A stretch of 64,000 bases of DNA from Myxococcales bacterium (GTDB taxonomy: Bacteria; Myxococcota_A; Polyangia; Haliangiales; Haliangiaceae). Shown piece by piece: positions 50,355 to 60,451 of the stretch. The stretch lies in the NCBI GenBank assembly GCA_028287135.1, contig JAQBQE010000063.1:109584-173583 (forward strand), written 5' to 3'. Every line of letters starts with the position of its first letter. Position 1 is the first letter of the stretch. Both the position numbers and the translations under genes were made by a program. Below the pieces are notes generated by a model. It saw nothing but the letters and a program-made list of their open reading frames with translations, did not search any database and had not been told where the DNA came from.

Positions 50355-51239
50355 ATGTGTCCGGTCTGCCGGCAGCGTCCCGCGGAGGTGGGGGTGCTGT
50401 GTGAAGAGTGTCGGGATGATCTGGCGAGCCCCATCAAGGTCTCGCCGGAACAGATCCAGCTCCACAGCGCGCGCCCCACGATGGCTGCCCTGATCGATCT
50501 GTGGGGCCGGCCCCATCGCCTCGATCCACGCACCCTGATCGGCCGTCAGGTCGACGGTCCCGGGCTCGCGCTCCTCGAGCCTTCGGTGTCCCGCCATCAC
50601 GCGCATATCGTCCTCGACGGCGACGAGTGGGCGATGCGCGACCTCGGTTCAGCCAACGGCACCTGGTTCGAGGATCGCCTGGTCGAGGAGACCACGCCGA
50701 TCAAGGACAAGGACCGGATCCGGTTCGGTCACATCGCATTCTACTTCATCCTCGATGTCGCGCAGCTGCCGGCGCCCAAGCTCGGTCGCACGATGACCGC
50801 CACGATCCGTCCCGTGGACCGCCCGGCCACCGCCCAGACCCCTGAGGTGGACACCGAGGCATCCGACGAGGAGGAGACGACCAACGTCGGCCTGCCGTCG
50901 CTGAGCTTCAAGCTGCACGAGCCGACCGGCGGTGGTGGTGGTCTGATCGAGGTCAACGGCAAGCAGGTCCAGCTGACCACCACGCAGTTCGAGCTGATGG
51001 CGTTGATGATCCGCCGGATGGCGAACGAGTCGCATCAGCCCGATCTCGTCCGCGGCTTCGTGCGGTCCTCCGAGCTGATCGCGGATCTGTCGTGGGACAC
51101 CCGAGAGCCCAGCGAGAACCACGTCAAGCAGCTCGTCCGCCGGGTTCGACGCGCATTGATCAAGTCCGAGATCGGCGACCTGATCGAATCCCGACACCGC
51201 TTCGGCTATCGTCTCCGCGCAATTCCCCGCACGGAGTAG
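50355..51239 (+). CDS. FHA-domain transcriptional regulator with zinc ribbon and winged helix
   Basis: The 294-residue protein has three parts. Residues 1-22 (CPVCRQRPAEVGVLCEEC) form a likely zinc ribbon. The FHA domain (about 45-140) has TLIGRQVDG, PSVSRHHAHI and GSANGTWF, the residues that bind phosphothreonine. After an acidic linker, the C-terminal region (about 200-294) reads LTTTQFELMALMIRR, ENHVKQLVRRVRRAL and ESRHRFGYRL, a winged helix of the OmpR/PhoB type. It probably senses Ser/Thr phosphorylation and controls transcription. No kinase gene is beside it. The start may be the ATG at 50355 or the GTG just before it; TAGGAT lies 9 nt upstream. Confidence 0.84.
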   Translation: MCPVCRQRPAEVGVLCEECRDDLASPIKVSPEQIQLHSARPTMAALIDLWGRPHRLDPRTLIGRQVDGPGLALLEPSVSRHHAHIVLDGDEWAMRDLGSANGTWFEDRLVEETTPIKDKDRIRFGHIAFYFILDVAQLPAPKLGRTMTATIRPVDRPATAQTPEVDTEASDEEETTNVGLPSLSFKLHEPTGGGGGLIEVNGKQVQLTTTQFELMALMIRRMANESHQPDLVRGFVRSSELIADLSWDTREPSENHVKQLVRRVRRALIKSEIGDLIESRHRFGYRLRAIPRTE

Positions 51240-51241
51240 AG

Positions 51242-52144
51242 ATGTTCAAGAGCAAGTGGCTGGCTGCGGTCCTGATGGTCCTCGGCACGGGTTCGGCCTT
51301 CGCGGACCCCAAGTTCGAGTACGGCAAGGCGGAGGAGGTCGCGAAGGTCAAGGGGATCGAATACAACGCGAGCGCCGAGGGCGGCGTCGTGTTCACGACA
51401 GGTAACTCCGAGACCGTCACGGCGACCGGCGGGTTCAAGGCCGCGCGCAAGACCGGCAAGAACAAGCTGTCCGTCGAAGGCAACGTGACTTACGCCAAGT
51501 CCGCGATCCGCGTGCTCGACGATCTCAACGACAACGGCCTGGTCGACAACGAAAACGAGATCCGGTCGGAGCGCACGGTTACCGCGGAGACCCTGTCCGG
51601 CAAGATCCGCTACGACCGGTTTCTGACCGAGTTCAACTCGCTGTTCGCCGCGCTGCTCGGTGCGCGTGACGTCCCCGCTGGCAAGGACGCCGTGCTCGGC
51701 TTCCAGCTCGGCTACAGCCGTCGGCTCTACAAGTCCAAGAGCGCCGAGGCCGTCGGCGAGTTTGGTTACGACTATTCGCACGAGAACCTGTCGAGCGGCC
51801 CCGACAACTCGATCCACTCCGCACGCGCGTTCGTCGGCTACAAGGCCGAGATGACCGAGGGCACGACGTTCGAGACCAACCTCGAGGCGTTGACCAACCT
51901 CAACCACGAGGAGCTGTCGACGCGCCCCGAGGGGGCGGACCTCGGTGAGGACACCCGGGTCAACTTCAAGGCGTCGATCTCGTCGAAGATCGGCAAGAAC
52001 CTGTCGTTTCAGACCACGCTCGAAGCCAAGTACGACCGGCGCCCCGGCCCGCTCGGGATCGCGAACCTCGCGCCGGGCTTCGTGCCAGAAGCCTCGAGCA
52101 TGGACACGATCATGAAGGCCTCGCTCATCTACACGATCTTCTAG
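51242..52144 (+). CDS. DUF481-family outer-membrane protein
   Basis: The 300-residue protein has a signal peptide (MFKSKWLAAVLMVLG ... AFA) and then a chain of alternating strands, with blocks such as ASAEGGVVFTTGNSETVT, EFGYDYSHENLS and NFKASISSKIG, ending ASLIYTIF with a terminal aromatic. The layout fits DUF481, a predicted outer-membrane barrel of about 250-300 residues related to YdiY; its physiological role is unknown. The gene starts just after the FHA regulator's stop, with 2 bp between them. The two may form one transcript with the M23 gene. Confidence 0.78.
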   Translation: MFKSKWLAAVLMVLGTGSAFADPKFEYGKAEEVAKVKGIEYNASAEGGVVFTTGNSETVTATGGFKAARKTGKNKLSVEGNVTYAKSAIRVLDDLNDNGLVDNENEIRSERTVTAETLSGKIRYDRFLTEFNSLFAALLGARDVPAGKDAVLGFQLGYSRRLYKSKSAEAVGEFGYDYSHENLSSGPDNSIHSARAFVGYKAEMTEGTTFETNLEALTNLNHEELSTRPEGADLGEDTRVNFKASISSKIGKNLSFQTTLEAKYDRRPGPLGIANLAPGFVPEASSMDTIMKASLIYTIF

Positions 52145-52203
52145 AACCGGCCTGACCGCCCGGTCGCTCGCGAACGAGCGTAGGATCGTGGATCGGGGGT
52201 CAC

Positions 52204-52369
52204 ATGCAGAAGCTGATCATTGCTGCGCTCGGGGTTGGCGTTCGAGATGAGCTTCCGGATCGGTGGCAACAAGAAGCGCGCGGCGCCGCCGCCGTTGCCG
52301 CCGGGTGGCTACTACGACCCGACCGGCCCGTATCGGCCTGCCCCCTCGTCGCCTGCGCCCGCGCCGTGA
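52204..52369 (+). other. short ORF region, possibly frameshifted small gene
   Basis: An ATG at 52204 reads MQKLIIAALGVG, like the start of a small membrane protein, but then leaves a sensible composition. An ATG at 52247, in another frame, reads MSFRIGGNKKRAAPPPLPPG and ends in a Pro-rich tail at 52369 (40 residues). A single frame change would join the two into one plausible short membrane protein with a basic, Pro-rich tail. It may be a disrupted gene or a coincidence. Confidence 0.3.
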
Positions 52370-52375
52370 CGACGA

Positions 52376-52924
52376 TCAGCCGCGCTTGAGCTGACGATGA
52401 CCGTTCGCGCGCGCGACCGGTCCCTCGACCGTCGCGGCCAGCTCCTCGAGGAGCGCACGCAACGACCGCATCTTCTTCGAACCGAGGCGATTCGCCCAGC
52501 GCTGCTCGGTCGCCGCGGACACCCGCTTGACCTCGGCAGCCCACACCTTGCCCTTGGGGCCGAGGCGCACGCGCTTGATCACGCCGTGATCGGGGTCGGG
52601 GAACCGCTCGACCATGCGCATCTCCTCGAGCTCGTCGAGGAGGTCGCCGACCGTCTGCTTGGGCAGCGACAGCACGGAGACGAGATCCGAGAGGCGAACA
52701 CCGCGCTGCTCGTTGCTGGTGTCGACCGAGCCATCACGCCCCACGCCGCCGATCACGGAGAGGAGCTGGATCTGACCGGGGCGCAGCGCAGGAAATCCGA
52801 GACGCTCCAGGCGGCTCGCAAGCTGCGACTGGAGGTCGTGCTGCGGCACGTGGAGTAGCGACCGGAGGTCGCGTCCCGCTGCCGAAGGTCTCTGCCCGCC
52901 GTTGGTACGTGTCGGTTTTGGCAT
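52376..52924 (-). CDS. MarR-family winged-helix regulator
   Basis: The 182-residue protein contains LRPGQIQLLSVI, then GVRLSDLVSVLSLPKQTVGDLLDELEEM, the helix-turn-helix, and MVERFPDPDHGVIKRVRLGPKG, the MarR wing. The N-terminal 25 residues are basic and Pro-rich. It binds DNA as a dimer and is usually displaced by small aromatic ligands. The gene lies 134 bp downstream of the RND efflux gene on the same strand, with the long palindrome 53012..53035 in between, so it may control the efflux operon and itself. ATG 52924 was chosen; a GTG six bases upstream is also possible. Confidence 0.78.
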   Translation of the reverse strand: MPKPTRTNGGQRPSAAGRDLRSLLHVPQHDLQSQLASRLERLGFPALRPGQIQLLSVIGGVGRDGSVDTSNEQRGVRLSDLVSVLSLPKQTVGDLLDELEEMRMVERFPDPDHGVIKRVRLGPKGKVWAAEVKRVSAATEQRWANRLGSKKMRSLRALLEELAATVEGPVARANGHRQLKRG

Positions 52925-53011
52925 GTTCACGAGCGCGACGATGATGAAGGAGTCGCGTCATACCAAAGCGCCCGTAGGATCGGAACCCTGATTCGGCGCA
53001 AAGTCGATCAC

Positions 53012-53035
53012 GCGTCGCGCTCCGGAGCGCAACGC
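53012..53035. promoter_or_regulatory. 24-bp near-perfect palindrome between RND and MarR genes
   Basis: GCGT-C-GCGCTCC is followed directly by GGAGCGC-A-ACGC: twelve-base arms with one mismatch and no spacer. There is no T-run, so it is more likely an operator (possibly for the MarR regulator) than a terminator. Confidence 0.5.
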
Positions 53036-53058
53036 ATGTTGTGTGCGCTAGACGGACA

Positions 53059-56000
53059 TCACCCCGCGGCGTCGTGCGCAGAATTCTTTGCCGCTACGGC
53101 GTGGACATCCACGATTCCGATCTCCGCGGCTCCGCGATCTTGCGGCGCTCTGTCGCCTCGCACCTTGCGCACGAGCCAGCGCATGCCGCGACCGACGTCA
53201 TCGAACCACGTGTAGATCACGGGAATCGCGACGAGGGTGAGCAACAGCGACAGTGACTGTCCACCGACGACGATGCTCGCCATCGCCTTCGACATGCCGG
53301 CGCCGACGCCCTGGCTCGTGACGAGCGGCAACATGCCGGCGACGAACGCAAACGTGGTCATCAAGATCGGACGCAGACGGTCGCGACTCGCAGCGAGCAC
53401 CGCTTCGGTGCGCGGAAGCCCCTGCCTGCGCAAGCCGTTCATGTGATCGACCTGAAGGATCGCATTCTTCTTGACCATCGCGAACAACACGATCAGGCCG
53501 AGCATCGACATGATGTTGAGCGAGCCACCGGTGATGACGAGCGACATGATCGCGAACGGCACCACGAGCGGCAGCGCGAGCATGATGATCAGCGGATAGA
53601 TCCAGGACTCGAACTGGGCCGCGAGGACCAGGTACATGAACATGATCGCGAGCAGGATCGCGAAGGCGAAGGCCGCCATCATCTTCGCCATCTCCTTGCT
53701 CTGGCCGAACGGCTCCGCCGTGTAGCCCGCCGGCATGTCCAGGGTCCCGACGACCTTCATCAGCTCGTCCACGACCGTCTGCTGGGAGAACCCAGGAGAC
53801 ACGTTCATGCTGATCGTCACCGCACGCTCGCGGCTCGACCGCATGATCTTCGAGGTGGCGACGCCCTCCCCGACCGTGATCACGTCGGACAGCGGCACCT
53901 GGCCGAGCTTGGGGTCCGACGACGGCACCTTGATCAGGCTGAGTGCATCGGGATCATCGCGGAACCGCTCGGCGGCCCGGAGGTACACGGGGTACTGGTC
54001 GCCATGGTCCTCGAACGTCGAGGCCTCGACGCCACCGACCAGCACGCCGAGCGTCCCGGTGATCGCCTGCGGGTCGACGCCGAGGAGCGCAGCGCGCGCC
54101 AGGTCGGGCTTCACCGTGGTCTCGGGGACCGGATCGAGCAGGCTCGAATCGAGGTCGACGACGCCCGGCACCGTCTTCATCTTGGCGAGCACGCGCTTGG
54201 TGTAGACCTCGAGCTTGTCGAGGTCGGGGCCACTGATGATGTACATCACCATCGCGTTCTGACCGCCGATCGAGAAGTCGTTGACCGGCTGCGCGGCCAC
54301 GCGGGTGCCCGCCGGCGCGAGGTGGAGCACTTCCTTGCGGACGACCTCCATCATCTGGGCCTGACTGCGCGTCCGCTTCTCCGGATCCGTCATGTGGACG
54401 TAGATCCGGCCGACGTTGGCCTGGCGCTGATCGGAGTCGGCGACGCTGACCAGCGTGCTGTCGATCTCCGGATACACCCGCGTCGCCCGTGCGATGCGCT
54501 CGCCGATCAGGGTGGTCGCCTCGAGGGTGGTTCCCTCGGGGGTCTGCAGGTAGATCTCGAACTGCGCCTCGTCGTTGGGAGGCAGGAAGTCGCCACCAAC
54601 CTTCTTCGCCAGCAGCGGCGTGGTCGCGCACGAACCGATGATCGCGATGCCGACGACCCAGCGATGGCGCAGGCAGAACGCGAGCACGCCGGAGTACAGG
54701 CGCTCGATCGGGCGATAGATGAAGTCGCTGGCGCGCTCGAGCCACGACCGGCGACGCTCCTCGCCAGGCGGCGCTGGGAGCGGAAGCATGCGGGCGGCCA
54801 TCATCGGGGTCAGCGTGAACGCGACGATCATCGACACGCCAATCGCGAACGCCATCGTCATCCCGAAGCTGAACAAGAACTTGCCGACGATGCCGCTCAT
54901 GAACGCGACCGGGAGGAACACGGCCATCAGCGACAGCGTGGTCGCGAGCACGGCGAGGCCGATCTCCTTGGTCGCGAGGATCGCGGCAGGGAACGGCTTC
55001 ATCTTCTTCTCGTCGATGAACCGGTAGATATTCTCGAGGACGACGATCGCATCGTCGATCACGATGCCGACCGCGAGCGCGAGCGCGAGCAGCGTCATCA
55101 TGTTCAGCGTGAAGCCGGCGACCATCATCAGACCGAACGTCGAGACGATCGACACCGGGATCGAGATCGCGGCGATGATCGTCGAACGCAGGCTACCGAG
55201 GAACAGCAGCACGACGAGGGCGGCGAGCAGTGCGCCGACCACGAGGTGCTCGAGCACCTGCGAGGCGGCGGTCCGGATCTGGAGGGAGTTGTCGCGGACG
55301 ATGTCGACCGAGTAGCCCGGCGGCAGCTTGGCGCCGAGCTCGACGACCGCTTGCTTGACGAGGTCGACGACGGCGACCGTGTTCGTGCCGGACTGCTTGC
55401 GCACCGAGAGTGCGATCGCGGGAACCCCGTTACGAACGGCGGCGGTCTCCGGGTCCTCCTCCGAATCGATCACGTCGGCGACATCACGCACGCGGACCGG
55501 GTGCTCGCCGACCTGGCGGACGACGATGTCGCCGATCGCGCTGGCTTCGATCGCACGGCCCTCGACGCGGAGGGTCGTGTTCATCGGACCTGCTTCGATC
55601 CGGCCACCGGGAACGTTGACGTTGCCTGCCGCGATCGCGCGCTGCACCTCGAGGGCCGAGACCCCGGTCGCGGCGAGCCGGATCGCATCGATCTTGACGT
55701 TGATCTGCCGCTGCTGACCGCCGAGGATCACGACCTGGCCGACACCGGACAGGCGCTCGACCTGCTGCTTGACCTGCTTGTCGGCGAACCGCGTGAGGTC
55801 GCGAGCGGGCACCCCGGCGGGGCCCTTGACCGCGAGCACGATGACCGGAGCGGCATCGGGGTCGGCGCGTCGGACCTCGGGCCGGATGCCCGGCGGGAGG
55901 TCGCGCAGGATCGTCGCGATCTTCTCGTTCACGTCATTGGACGCGCGATTGATGTCGACCTCGAGCGCGAACTGCGCGACGACGAGCGAGACGCCTTCGG

Positions 56001-56256
56001 TCGACGTCGAGGTCAGCGTGTCGAGACCACTGATCGTGTTGACCGCCTCTTCGATCTTCTTGCTGATGTCCGCCTCGACGGCGGCCGGAGACGCACCCGG
56101 ATATGGCGTGACGATCGTGATCAGCGGGAAGTCGATCTTGGGGAACTTGTCGACGCCGAGGGTGCGATACCCGACCGCGCCGACGACGACGAGCACGAGG
56201 ATCAGCACGGTGGCGAACACCGGCCGTCGTACGGAGATCTGAGATAGCCATTGCAT
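53059..56256 (-). CDS. RND-family efflux transporter, inner-membrane subunit (HAE1/AcrB-like)
   Basis: The 1065-residue protein has the typical length and layout: a first membrane helix ([19 protein letters not shown]), a large periplasmic loop with [20 protein letters not shown], a set of membrane helices with [14 protein letters not shown] (the Asp pair of the proton relay), a second periplasmic loop and a final membrane block ending [16 protein letters not shown]. It would pump hydrophobic or amphiphilic compounds outward using the proton gradient. The gene is third in an operon of TolC-like, MFP and RND proteins, starting 11 bp after the MFP stop. The drug or metabolite is not known. The MarR gene follows. 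Confidence 0.92.
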   Translation of the reverse strand: MQWLSQISVRRPVFATVLILVLVVVGAVGYRTLGVDKFPKIDFPLITIVTPYPGASPAAVEADISKKIEEAVNTISGLDTLTSTSTEGVSLVVAQFALEVDINRASNDVNEKIATILRDLPPGIRPEVRRADPDAAPVIVLAVKGPAGVPARDLTRFADKQVKQQVERLSGVGQVVILGGQQRQINVKIDAIRLAATGVSALEVQRAIAAGNVNVPGGRIEAGPMNTTLRVEGRAIEASAIGDIVVRQVGEHPVRVRDVADVIDSEEDPETAAVRNGVPAIALSVRKQSGTNTVAVVDLVKQAVVELGAKLPPGYSVDIVRDNSLQIRTAASQVLEHLVVGALLAALVVLLFLGSLRSTIIAAISIPVSIVSTFGLMMVAGFTLNMMTLLALALAVGIVIDDAIVVLENIYRFIDEKKMKPFPAAILATKEIGLAVLATTLSLMAVFLPVAFMSGIVGKFLFSFGMTMAFAIGVSMIVAFTLTPMMAARMLPLPAPPGEERRRSWLERASDFIYRPIERLYSGVLAFCLRHRWVVGIAIIGSCATTPLLAKKVGGDFLPPNDEAQFEIYLQTPEGTTLEATTLIGERIARATRVYPEIDSTLVSVADSDQRQANVGRIYVHMTDPEKRTRSQAQMMEVVRKEVLHLAPAGTRVAAQPVNDFSIGGQNAMVMYIISGPDLDKLEVYTKRVLAKMKTVPGVVDLDSSLLDPVPETTVKPDLARAALLGVDPQAITGTLGVLVGGVEASTFEDHGDQYPVYLRAAERFRDDPDALSLIKVPSSDPKLGQVPLSDVITVGEGVATSKIMRSSRERAVTISMNVSPGFSQQTVVDELMKVVGTLDMPAGYTAEPFGQSKEMAKMMAAFAFAILLAIMFMYLVLAAQFESWIYPLIIMLALPLVVPFAIMSLVITGGSLNIMSMLGLIVLFAMVKKNAILQVDHMNGLRRQGLPRTEAVLAASRDRLRPILMTTFAFVAGMLPLVTSQGVGAGMSKAMASIVVGGQSLSLLLTLVAIPVIYTWFDDVGRGMRWLVRKVRGDRAPQDRGAAEIGIVDVHAVAAKNSAHDAAG

Positions 56257-56267
56257 GGTGGGTGGCC

Positions 56268-57398
56268 TTACTTGGTCGCCGAGCCGGCGGTGGGTGCGGT
56301 CGGAGCCGGCGCGACCGCGGGGGCCGGCGCTGCGGGGGCGCCACCACCTTCGATGCGGACGCCGTCGTGGATCTGATCAGTGATCTTGCGGACGACGCGC
56401 TCGCCCTTCAGCAGGCCGCGGAGGATGGCAACCTGCCCCTCGGTGCTCGCGGGACCGGTCTGGACCACGCGGTCCTGGAGCTCGCCATTGACGGCGACGA
56501 ACACGTGAAAGGTGCGACCTCGCTTGACGACCGCCTCGCTCGGCAGCACGGGCCGCGGGGTCTGGCCGACCTGCACGCTTGCCTCGGCGAACATGCCGGG
56601 CACGAGCGCGGAGCCGGGCGCGAGGGTTGCCTCGACGATCAGTGATCGGGTCCGGCCAATCTCGGCGCCGACCCGCGTGATCGTCGCGAGGTACGTCTTC
56701 TCGGGATTCGCGACGGCGGTCAGGGTCACGGTCTGCCCGGACTTGATCGCGTGGACCGCCTGCTCGGGAACGCTGAGCTCGATCTTCAACGGGTCGTCAT
56801 CGACCAGCGTGAACAGCGGCCGACCTGGAGCGACCCACTCACCCGGCGTCACGTTGCGCTCGGCGACCATGCCGGCGAACGGCGCGCGGACCAGGCCGTC
56901 GGCGACCGACTTCGTGATCATCTCGGTCCGCGCCTGCGCGGCAGCGACCTGCTGCAGCGAGGAGGTGCACTGCGTCGACTGGCGATCGTACTCGCTCCGC
57001 GTGATCGCTCCCTTGTCGAGCAGCGCCTGCGCGCGCTTGCACTCCTCTTCGGCGAGCTGCTTCTGCGCACGCGCCGACGCGAGGTTTGCTTGCGCCTCGC
57101 GCGCCGACAGTGCGGCGCTACGGACATCGAGGCGGACGACCGGGTCGCCCATCTTCACGCGCTGACCGCGCTCGACCATCACCGCGATCACCTTGCCCTG
57201 GGTGTCGGCCGTCACCTCGGACCGCTGGTCCGCGGTGATCATGCCGGTCAGCATCAGGACCTCGGGGGTCGGCGCTTCCTCGGCGGTGACCAGATCGACC
57301 TTCACCGGTGGCGCGGGAGGCACCTTGGTCGCGGGCGCGGCCTCCTTCTTGTTGCAGGCAGAGAGCGCAGCGACTAGGAGAAGGACGGAGGCACGCAT
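56268..57398 (-). CDS. RND efflux periplasmic adaptor (MFP), lipoprotein
   Basis: The 376-residue protein starts MRASVLLLVAALSACNKK, a lipobox (ALSAC). A beta-barrel strand region (VMLTGMI-type, EVLMLTGMITADQRSEV) is followed by GKVIAVMVERGQRVKMGDPVVRLD, the lipoyl-like half, then a coiled-coil hairpin (about 95-155) and YLATITRVGAEIG, LIVEATLAPGSALVPGMF, the second lipoyl/barrel half. It bridges the RND pump and the TolC-like channel. The C-terminus ends in an Ala/Pro-rich tail. It is encoded between the channel and pump genes on the same strand. Confidence 0.88.
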   Translation of the reverse strand: MRASVLLLVAALSACNKKEAAPATKVPPAPPVKVDLVTAEEAPTPEVLMLTGMITADQRSEVTADTQGKVIAVMVERGQRVKMGDPVVRLDVRSAALSAREAQANLASARAQKQLAEEECKRAQALLDKGAITRSEYDRQSTQCTSSLQQVAAAQARTEMITKSVADGLVRAPFAGMVAERNVTPGEWVAPGRPLFTLVDDDPLKIELSVPEQAVHAIKSGQTVTLTAVANPEKTYLATITRVGAEIGRTRSLIVEATLAPGSALVPGMFAEASVQVGQTPRPVLPSEAVVKRGRTFHVFVAVNGELQDRVVQTGPASTEGQVAILRGLLKGERVVRKITDQIHDGVRIEGGGAPAAPAPAVAPAPTAPTAGSATK

Positions 57399-57503
57399 GG
57401 GGCGGCTTCGATGCGCGGTCCGTGCCAGTCGGTGGCGTCGCGCCCGGTGAAGTTAGAGCGCGCCCCCCTGTACGGCATCCCGACAGGTGTCGGGACAATG
57501 GAC

Positions 57504-58892
57504 TTACTTCGCGTCGTTACCGAGCGCGTGGGTCAGCTCGACCATCGCGACTCGCAGGTCGACGCGGGCATTGAGCGCCGCGATCCGAGCACGGGTCAGG
57601 TCGGTCTCGGCATCGACCAGCTCGACCGCGGTCGCGCGCTGGGCGTTCAACAGCTCGCGGCGGACGCGATAGCCCTCTTCTGCGGCCGCGAGCCCCTTCG
57701 CCGAGGTCGCGAGCGCGGCCTGCGCGATCGCCACCGATTGCTGCGCGGCCAGCAACTGGATCCGGGTCCCGCGCTCGAGGTTGTTGCGATCGGCACGGAG
57801 TGCGTTGGTCTCGCCGCGGAGGCGACGGTCGACGGTCTTCGCGAACAGCGTCTCGTTGAGCGTCCACGTGATCTGCGCACCGACCGCCCACGTGAAGTTG
57901 AACTCGTCGACCAGCGGAAAGATGCGCTGGTTCGGGTTGGAGTACTCGCCCTGGGCGAACGCGGAGAGCTTGGGGTAGTAGCTCGCCTTCTCGGCCTCGC
58001 GCTGCTTCTCCTTGGCCTCGATGCCGGTGTTCAGCACCTTGAAGTCGAGGCGCTGCTGCTTCGCCGTGCCGAGCAGATCGACGAGCGGAGTCGCGCCCGG
58101 TGCAGCGATGTCGACGCGGATATCCTCACCGATCGTCAGCGCCTGATCGGCGGGCGCATCGATGATGAGGCGCAGCTGCTCCTCGCGCAGATCCGTGAGG
58201 TTCTGGAGCTGGATCGAGGCCTGCTCGGCCTGCGATTCCTGCGACTCGACGCGCATCAGATCTGCGCGCGAGAGCCGCTGCGCTTCGGCGAGCGCACGCA
58301 CCTGCCGGAGCGTGGTGCGGACCTGCTCGAGCTGACGCTTCGCGATCAGGTTCTGCAGCTTGGCGCGGACCCACTCGTAGTAGGCGATCCGCGCGTCCTG
58401 GCCCGCGTCGACCTCGCTCGATCGCTTGCTGAGGCGCGCGACCTCCTCGCCGAGCCGCGCCGCCTGGATCAGCTTCGGATAGCGGACCACGTAGTCCGAG
58501 AGGTTCACCGTCGCGCGTGCCGTCGCCGAGTACTGATTGAGGAACACCGGGAACGAGAAGCTCATCCCGCCGAGCGGAATCAGCGCCTGGTCGATATCGG
58601 AGAGCCTCGTGTAGCTCAGGTTTGCTCCGACCTGAGGCACGCGCGCGAGCTCGGCGGCCTGCGCCTGGGCGATCGCGATCTCGATCTCGGCGATGCTACG
58701 CTGCACCTCCGGCGAGGTCTTGGTTCCGCGGGCTGCTGCCTGATCCGACGTGAGGCCACCGGGCGAGAACAGCGCGTCGAGATCTTTTTCGAACGTCGAC
58801 TCCACTTCAGCGGGCTGGATCGCGGGCGTGGGCTGCGCCACGGCGGGCGAGACAGCAAGAAGCGTGAGCGCGAGGGTCAGGCGCAGTGTCAT
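57504..58892 (-). CDS. TolC-family outer-membrane channel
   Basis: The 462-residue protein has a signal peptide (MTLRLTLALTLLAVSPAVAQ). Two long helical halves with strands between are visible, each with LSxxY/TRLS-type helix-strand transitions (ANLSYTRLSDIDQ, and YYPKLSAFAQGEYSN in the second). Residues such as RADLMRVESQESQAEQA and RRELLNAQRATAVELVDAETDLTRAR are the typical coiled-coil helices. It forms a trimeric exit duct across the periplasm and outer membrane. It is the first gene of the efflux operon, with the MFP gene 105 bp downstream. An in-frame TTG at 58904 is an alternative start. Confidence 0.88.
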   Translation of the reverse strand: MTLRLTLALTLLAVSPAVAQPTPAIQPAEVESTFEKDLDALFSPGGLTSDQAAARGTKTSPEVQRSIAEIEIAIAQAQAAELARVPQVGANLSYTRLSDIDQALIPLGGMSFSFPVFLNQYSATARATVNLSDYVVRYPKLIQAARLGEEVARLSKRSSEVDAGQDARIAYYEWVRAKLQNLIAKRQLEQVRTTLRQVRALAEAQRLSRADLMRVESQESQAEQASIQLQNLTDLREEQLRLIIDAPADQALTIGEDIRVDIAAPGATPLVDLLGTAKQQRLDFKVLNTGIEAKEKQREAEKASYYPKLSAFAQGEYSNPNQRIFPLVDEFNFTWAVGAQITWTLNETLFAKTVDRRLRGETNALRADRNNLERGTRIQLLAAQQSVAIAQAALATSAKGLAAAEEGYRVRRELLNAQRATAVELVDAETDLTRARIAALNARVDLRVAMVELTHALGNDAK

Positions 58893-58984
58893 GCGGCGGA
58901 CCAAAGCACCGGGCGTGCCACGACGCCATACCCACCGATGATGGAAGTGAGCAGGTGATCTGTCGGTCCGCCGTACAGGGAACC

Positions 58985-58999
58985 GTCACGAAACGTGAC
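58985..58999. promoter_or_regulatory. palindrome in the TolC/sensor-kinase divergent region
   Basis: GTCACG and CGTGAC enclose AAA: perfect 6-bp arms. A third GGTCAC half-site follows at 59006. It could be an operator for the efflux operon or for the two-component genes on the other side. Confidence 0.45.
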
Positions 59000-59059
59000 A
59001 CCGCCGGTCACATTTCGATCCAACGACGTCCAACGCTGTGTTCAGGCTAGAGTTGCCCC

Positions 59060-60451
59060 ATGAGGTCCCAGGAGGAGCCGGCTGGCACGTCCCTGGCACG
59101 CGGGATCAGCGTGCCCGACGCCGCCGTTCGTTCGCCGTCTCCCGACGCGGTCTGGCGTGACCATCGCAACCAGTTCTTCATCCAGGAAGCCAACAACACG
59201 ACACGAACGACGATCGGCCTCGGCTGCTTCGTCCAGATCGCGTCGATCGCGATCTTCGCGCATGCGGACTATCCCGCGTGGCGCGTGTGGGTCCTCGGTG
59301 GGCTCTATCTCGCGTTCGCCGTCGGTCACAAGGCCATCGTTCATCCGGTCCGCGATCCGCAGCGGGTCGAGACCGCGTTCATCCGCATGAGTGTGGTCGC
59401 GCAGCTGTTCGTCGTCAGCTCCGCCGCGGTCACCGGCGGGATCCACTCCCCGTTGCTGCCGGGTCTCGTGCTGCCCTCGGTGGTGTCGCTGCTGTTCTTC
59501 GGCCCCTACCCCGTGGCGCGGTGGACCGCCGTTGGTAACGGCCTGCTGATCTTCGCGATGGTGTGCCTGCCCGCCGTCGTGCACGGGCCGACCCTCCCTG
59601 CGGCTCATTACACCCTCGCGGTGCTGCTCGGCCTGGGCTGGCACCTGTTCATGCTCCACCTCATGGTCGGCAAGCTGACCATGATGTCGAACCGTGCGGG
59701 CGACTCGATGGCGTGTCTCCGCGAGGAGCGCGTCAGCGAGGCGGTCGCGCAGTTGCGCCGGCTGCAGTCGGTCGGCGCGAAGGTCGCGCACGAGCTGAAG
59801 AACCCGCTCGCCTCGATCAAGGGTCTGTGTCAGCTCGTGGCGCGTACGCCCGAGAGCGAGCGAACGCAGGAGCGACTCGCGGTCGTGGCCTCCGAGATCA
59901 GCCGGATGGAGACGATCCTCAACGAGTATCTCTCGTTCTCGCGTCCGCTCGAGGATCTCAAGCCCGAGACCCTCGACCTCGCCGCCGTCGGCAAGGATGT
60001 GCTCGACGTCCTCGCCGGTCGCGCCGACCATGCCGGCGTCGCGCTCGAGATCGAGGGCCACGCCACGCAGGTCAAGGGTGACCCGCGCCGGCTCAAGGAA
60101 GCGCTGATCAACCTGGTCTCGAATGCGATCGAAGCCACCCCGCACGGCGGTCGCGTCGTGCTCCGCGTCCGCAGCTCCGCGGCGGCGATCACCCTCGAGG
60201 TCCGTGACACTGGTCGCGGGATCTCGACCGAGGACCTCGAGCGGCTCGGCACCTCGTTCTTCACGACGCGTCCCAACGGCACCGGCCTCGGCGTCGTGCT
60301 CGCGCAGAGCGTGATCACCCAGCATGGCGGCACGCTCGAGTACAAGAGCACGGTCGGTCACGGCACGACGGCGACCATCGTGTTGCCGACCCAGGCGATC
60401 TCGACGCCCGAGCCTGCGCCGCGCGCTGCGATGGTCGAGGCTCGCGCGTGA
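59060..60451 (+). CDS. membrane sensor histidine kinase (NtrB-like)
   Basis: The 463-residue protein has an N-terminal region with about five or six hydrophobic segments (about 50-215; for example GLGCFVQIASIAIFAHA and LGGLYLAFAVGHKAIV). The HisKA motif VAHELKNPLASIKG has the phospho-His at 244. The ATPase domain shows NLVSNAIEATP, DTGRGIS and GTGLGVVLAQSVI. The layout is that of NtrB/ZraS-type kinases that partner with NtrC-type regulators. The stop overlaps the start of the next gene by 4 bp. The stimulus is unknown, but it may be sensed in the membrane, as no large periplasmic domain is visible. Confidence 0.9.
   Translation: MRSQEEPAGTSLARGISVPDAAVRSPSPDAVWRDHRNQFFIQEANNTTRTTIGLGCFVQIASIAIFAHADYPAWRVWVLGGLYLAFAVGHKAIVHPVRDPQRVETAFIRMSVVAQLFVVSSAAVTGGIHSPLLPGLVLPSVVSLLFFGPYPVARWTAVGNGLLIFAMVCLPAVVHGPTLPAAHYTLAVLLGLGWHLFMLHLMVGKLTMMSNRAGDSMACLREERVSEAVAQLRRLQSVGAKVAHELKNPLASIKGLCQLVARTPESERTQERLAVVASEISRMETILNEYLSFSRPLEDLKPETLDLAAVGKDVLDVLAGRADHAGVALEIEGHATQVKGDPRRLKEALINLVSNAIEATPHGGRVVLRVRSSAAAITLEVRDTGRGISTEDLERLGTSFFTTRPNGTGLGVVLAQSVITQHGGTLEYKSTVGHGTTATIVLPTQAISTPEPAPRAAMVEARA

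Noticed and set aside
53443..56247. 934-codon frame opposite the RND transporter gene
   Set aside because: Composition is dominated by His, Asp and Arg, typical of an antisense shadow; the RND protein on the other strand is complete and well conserved.
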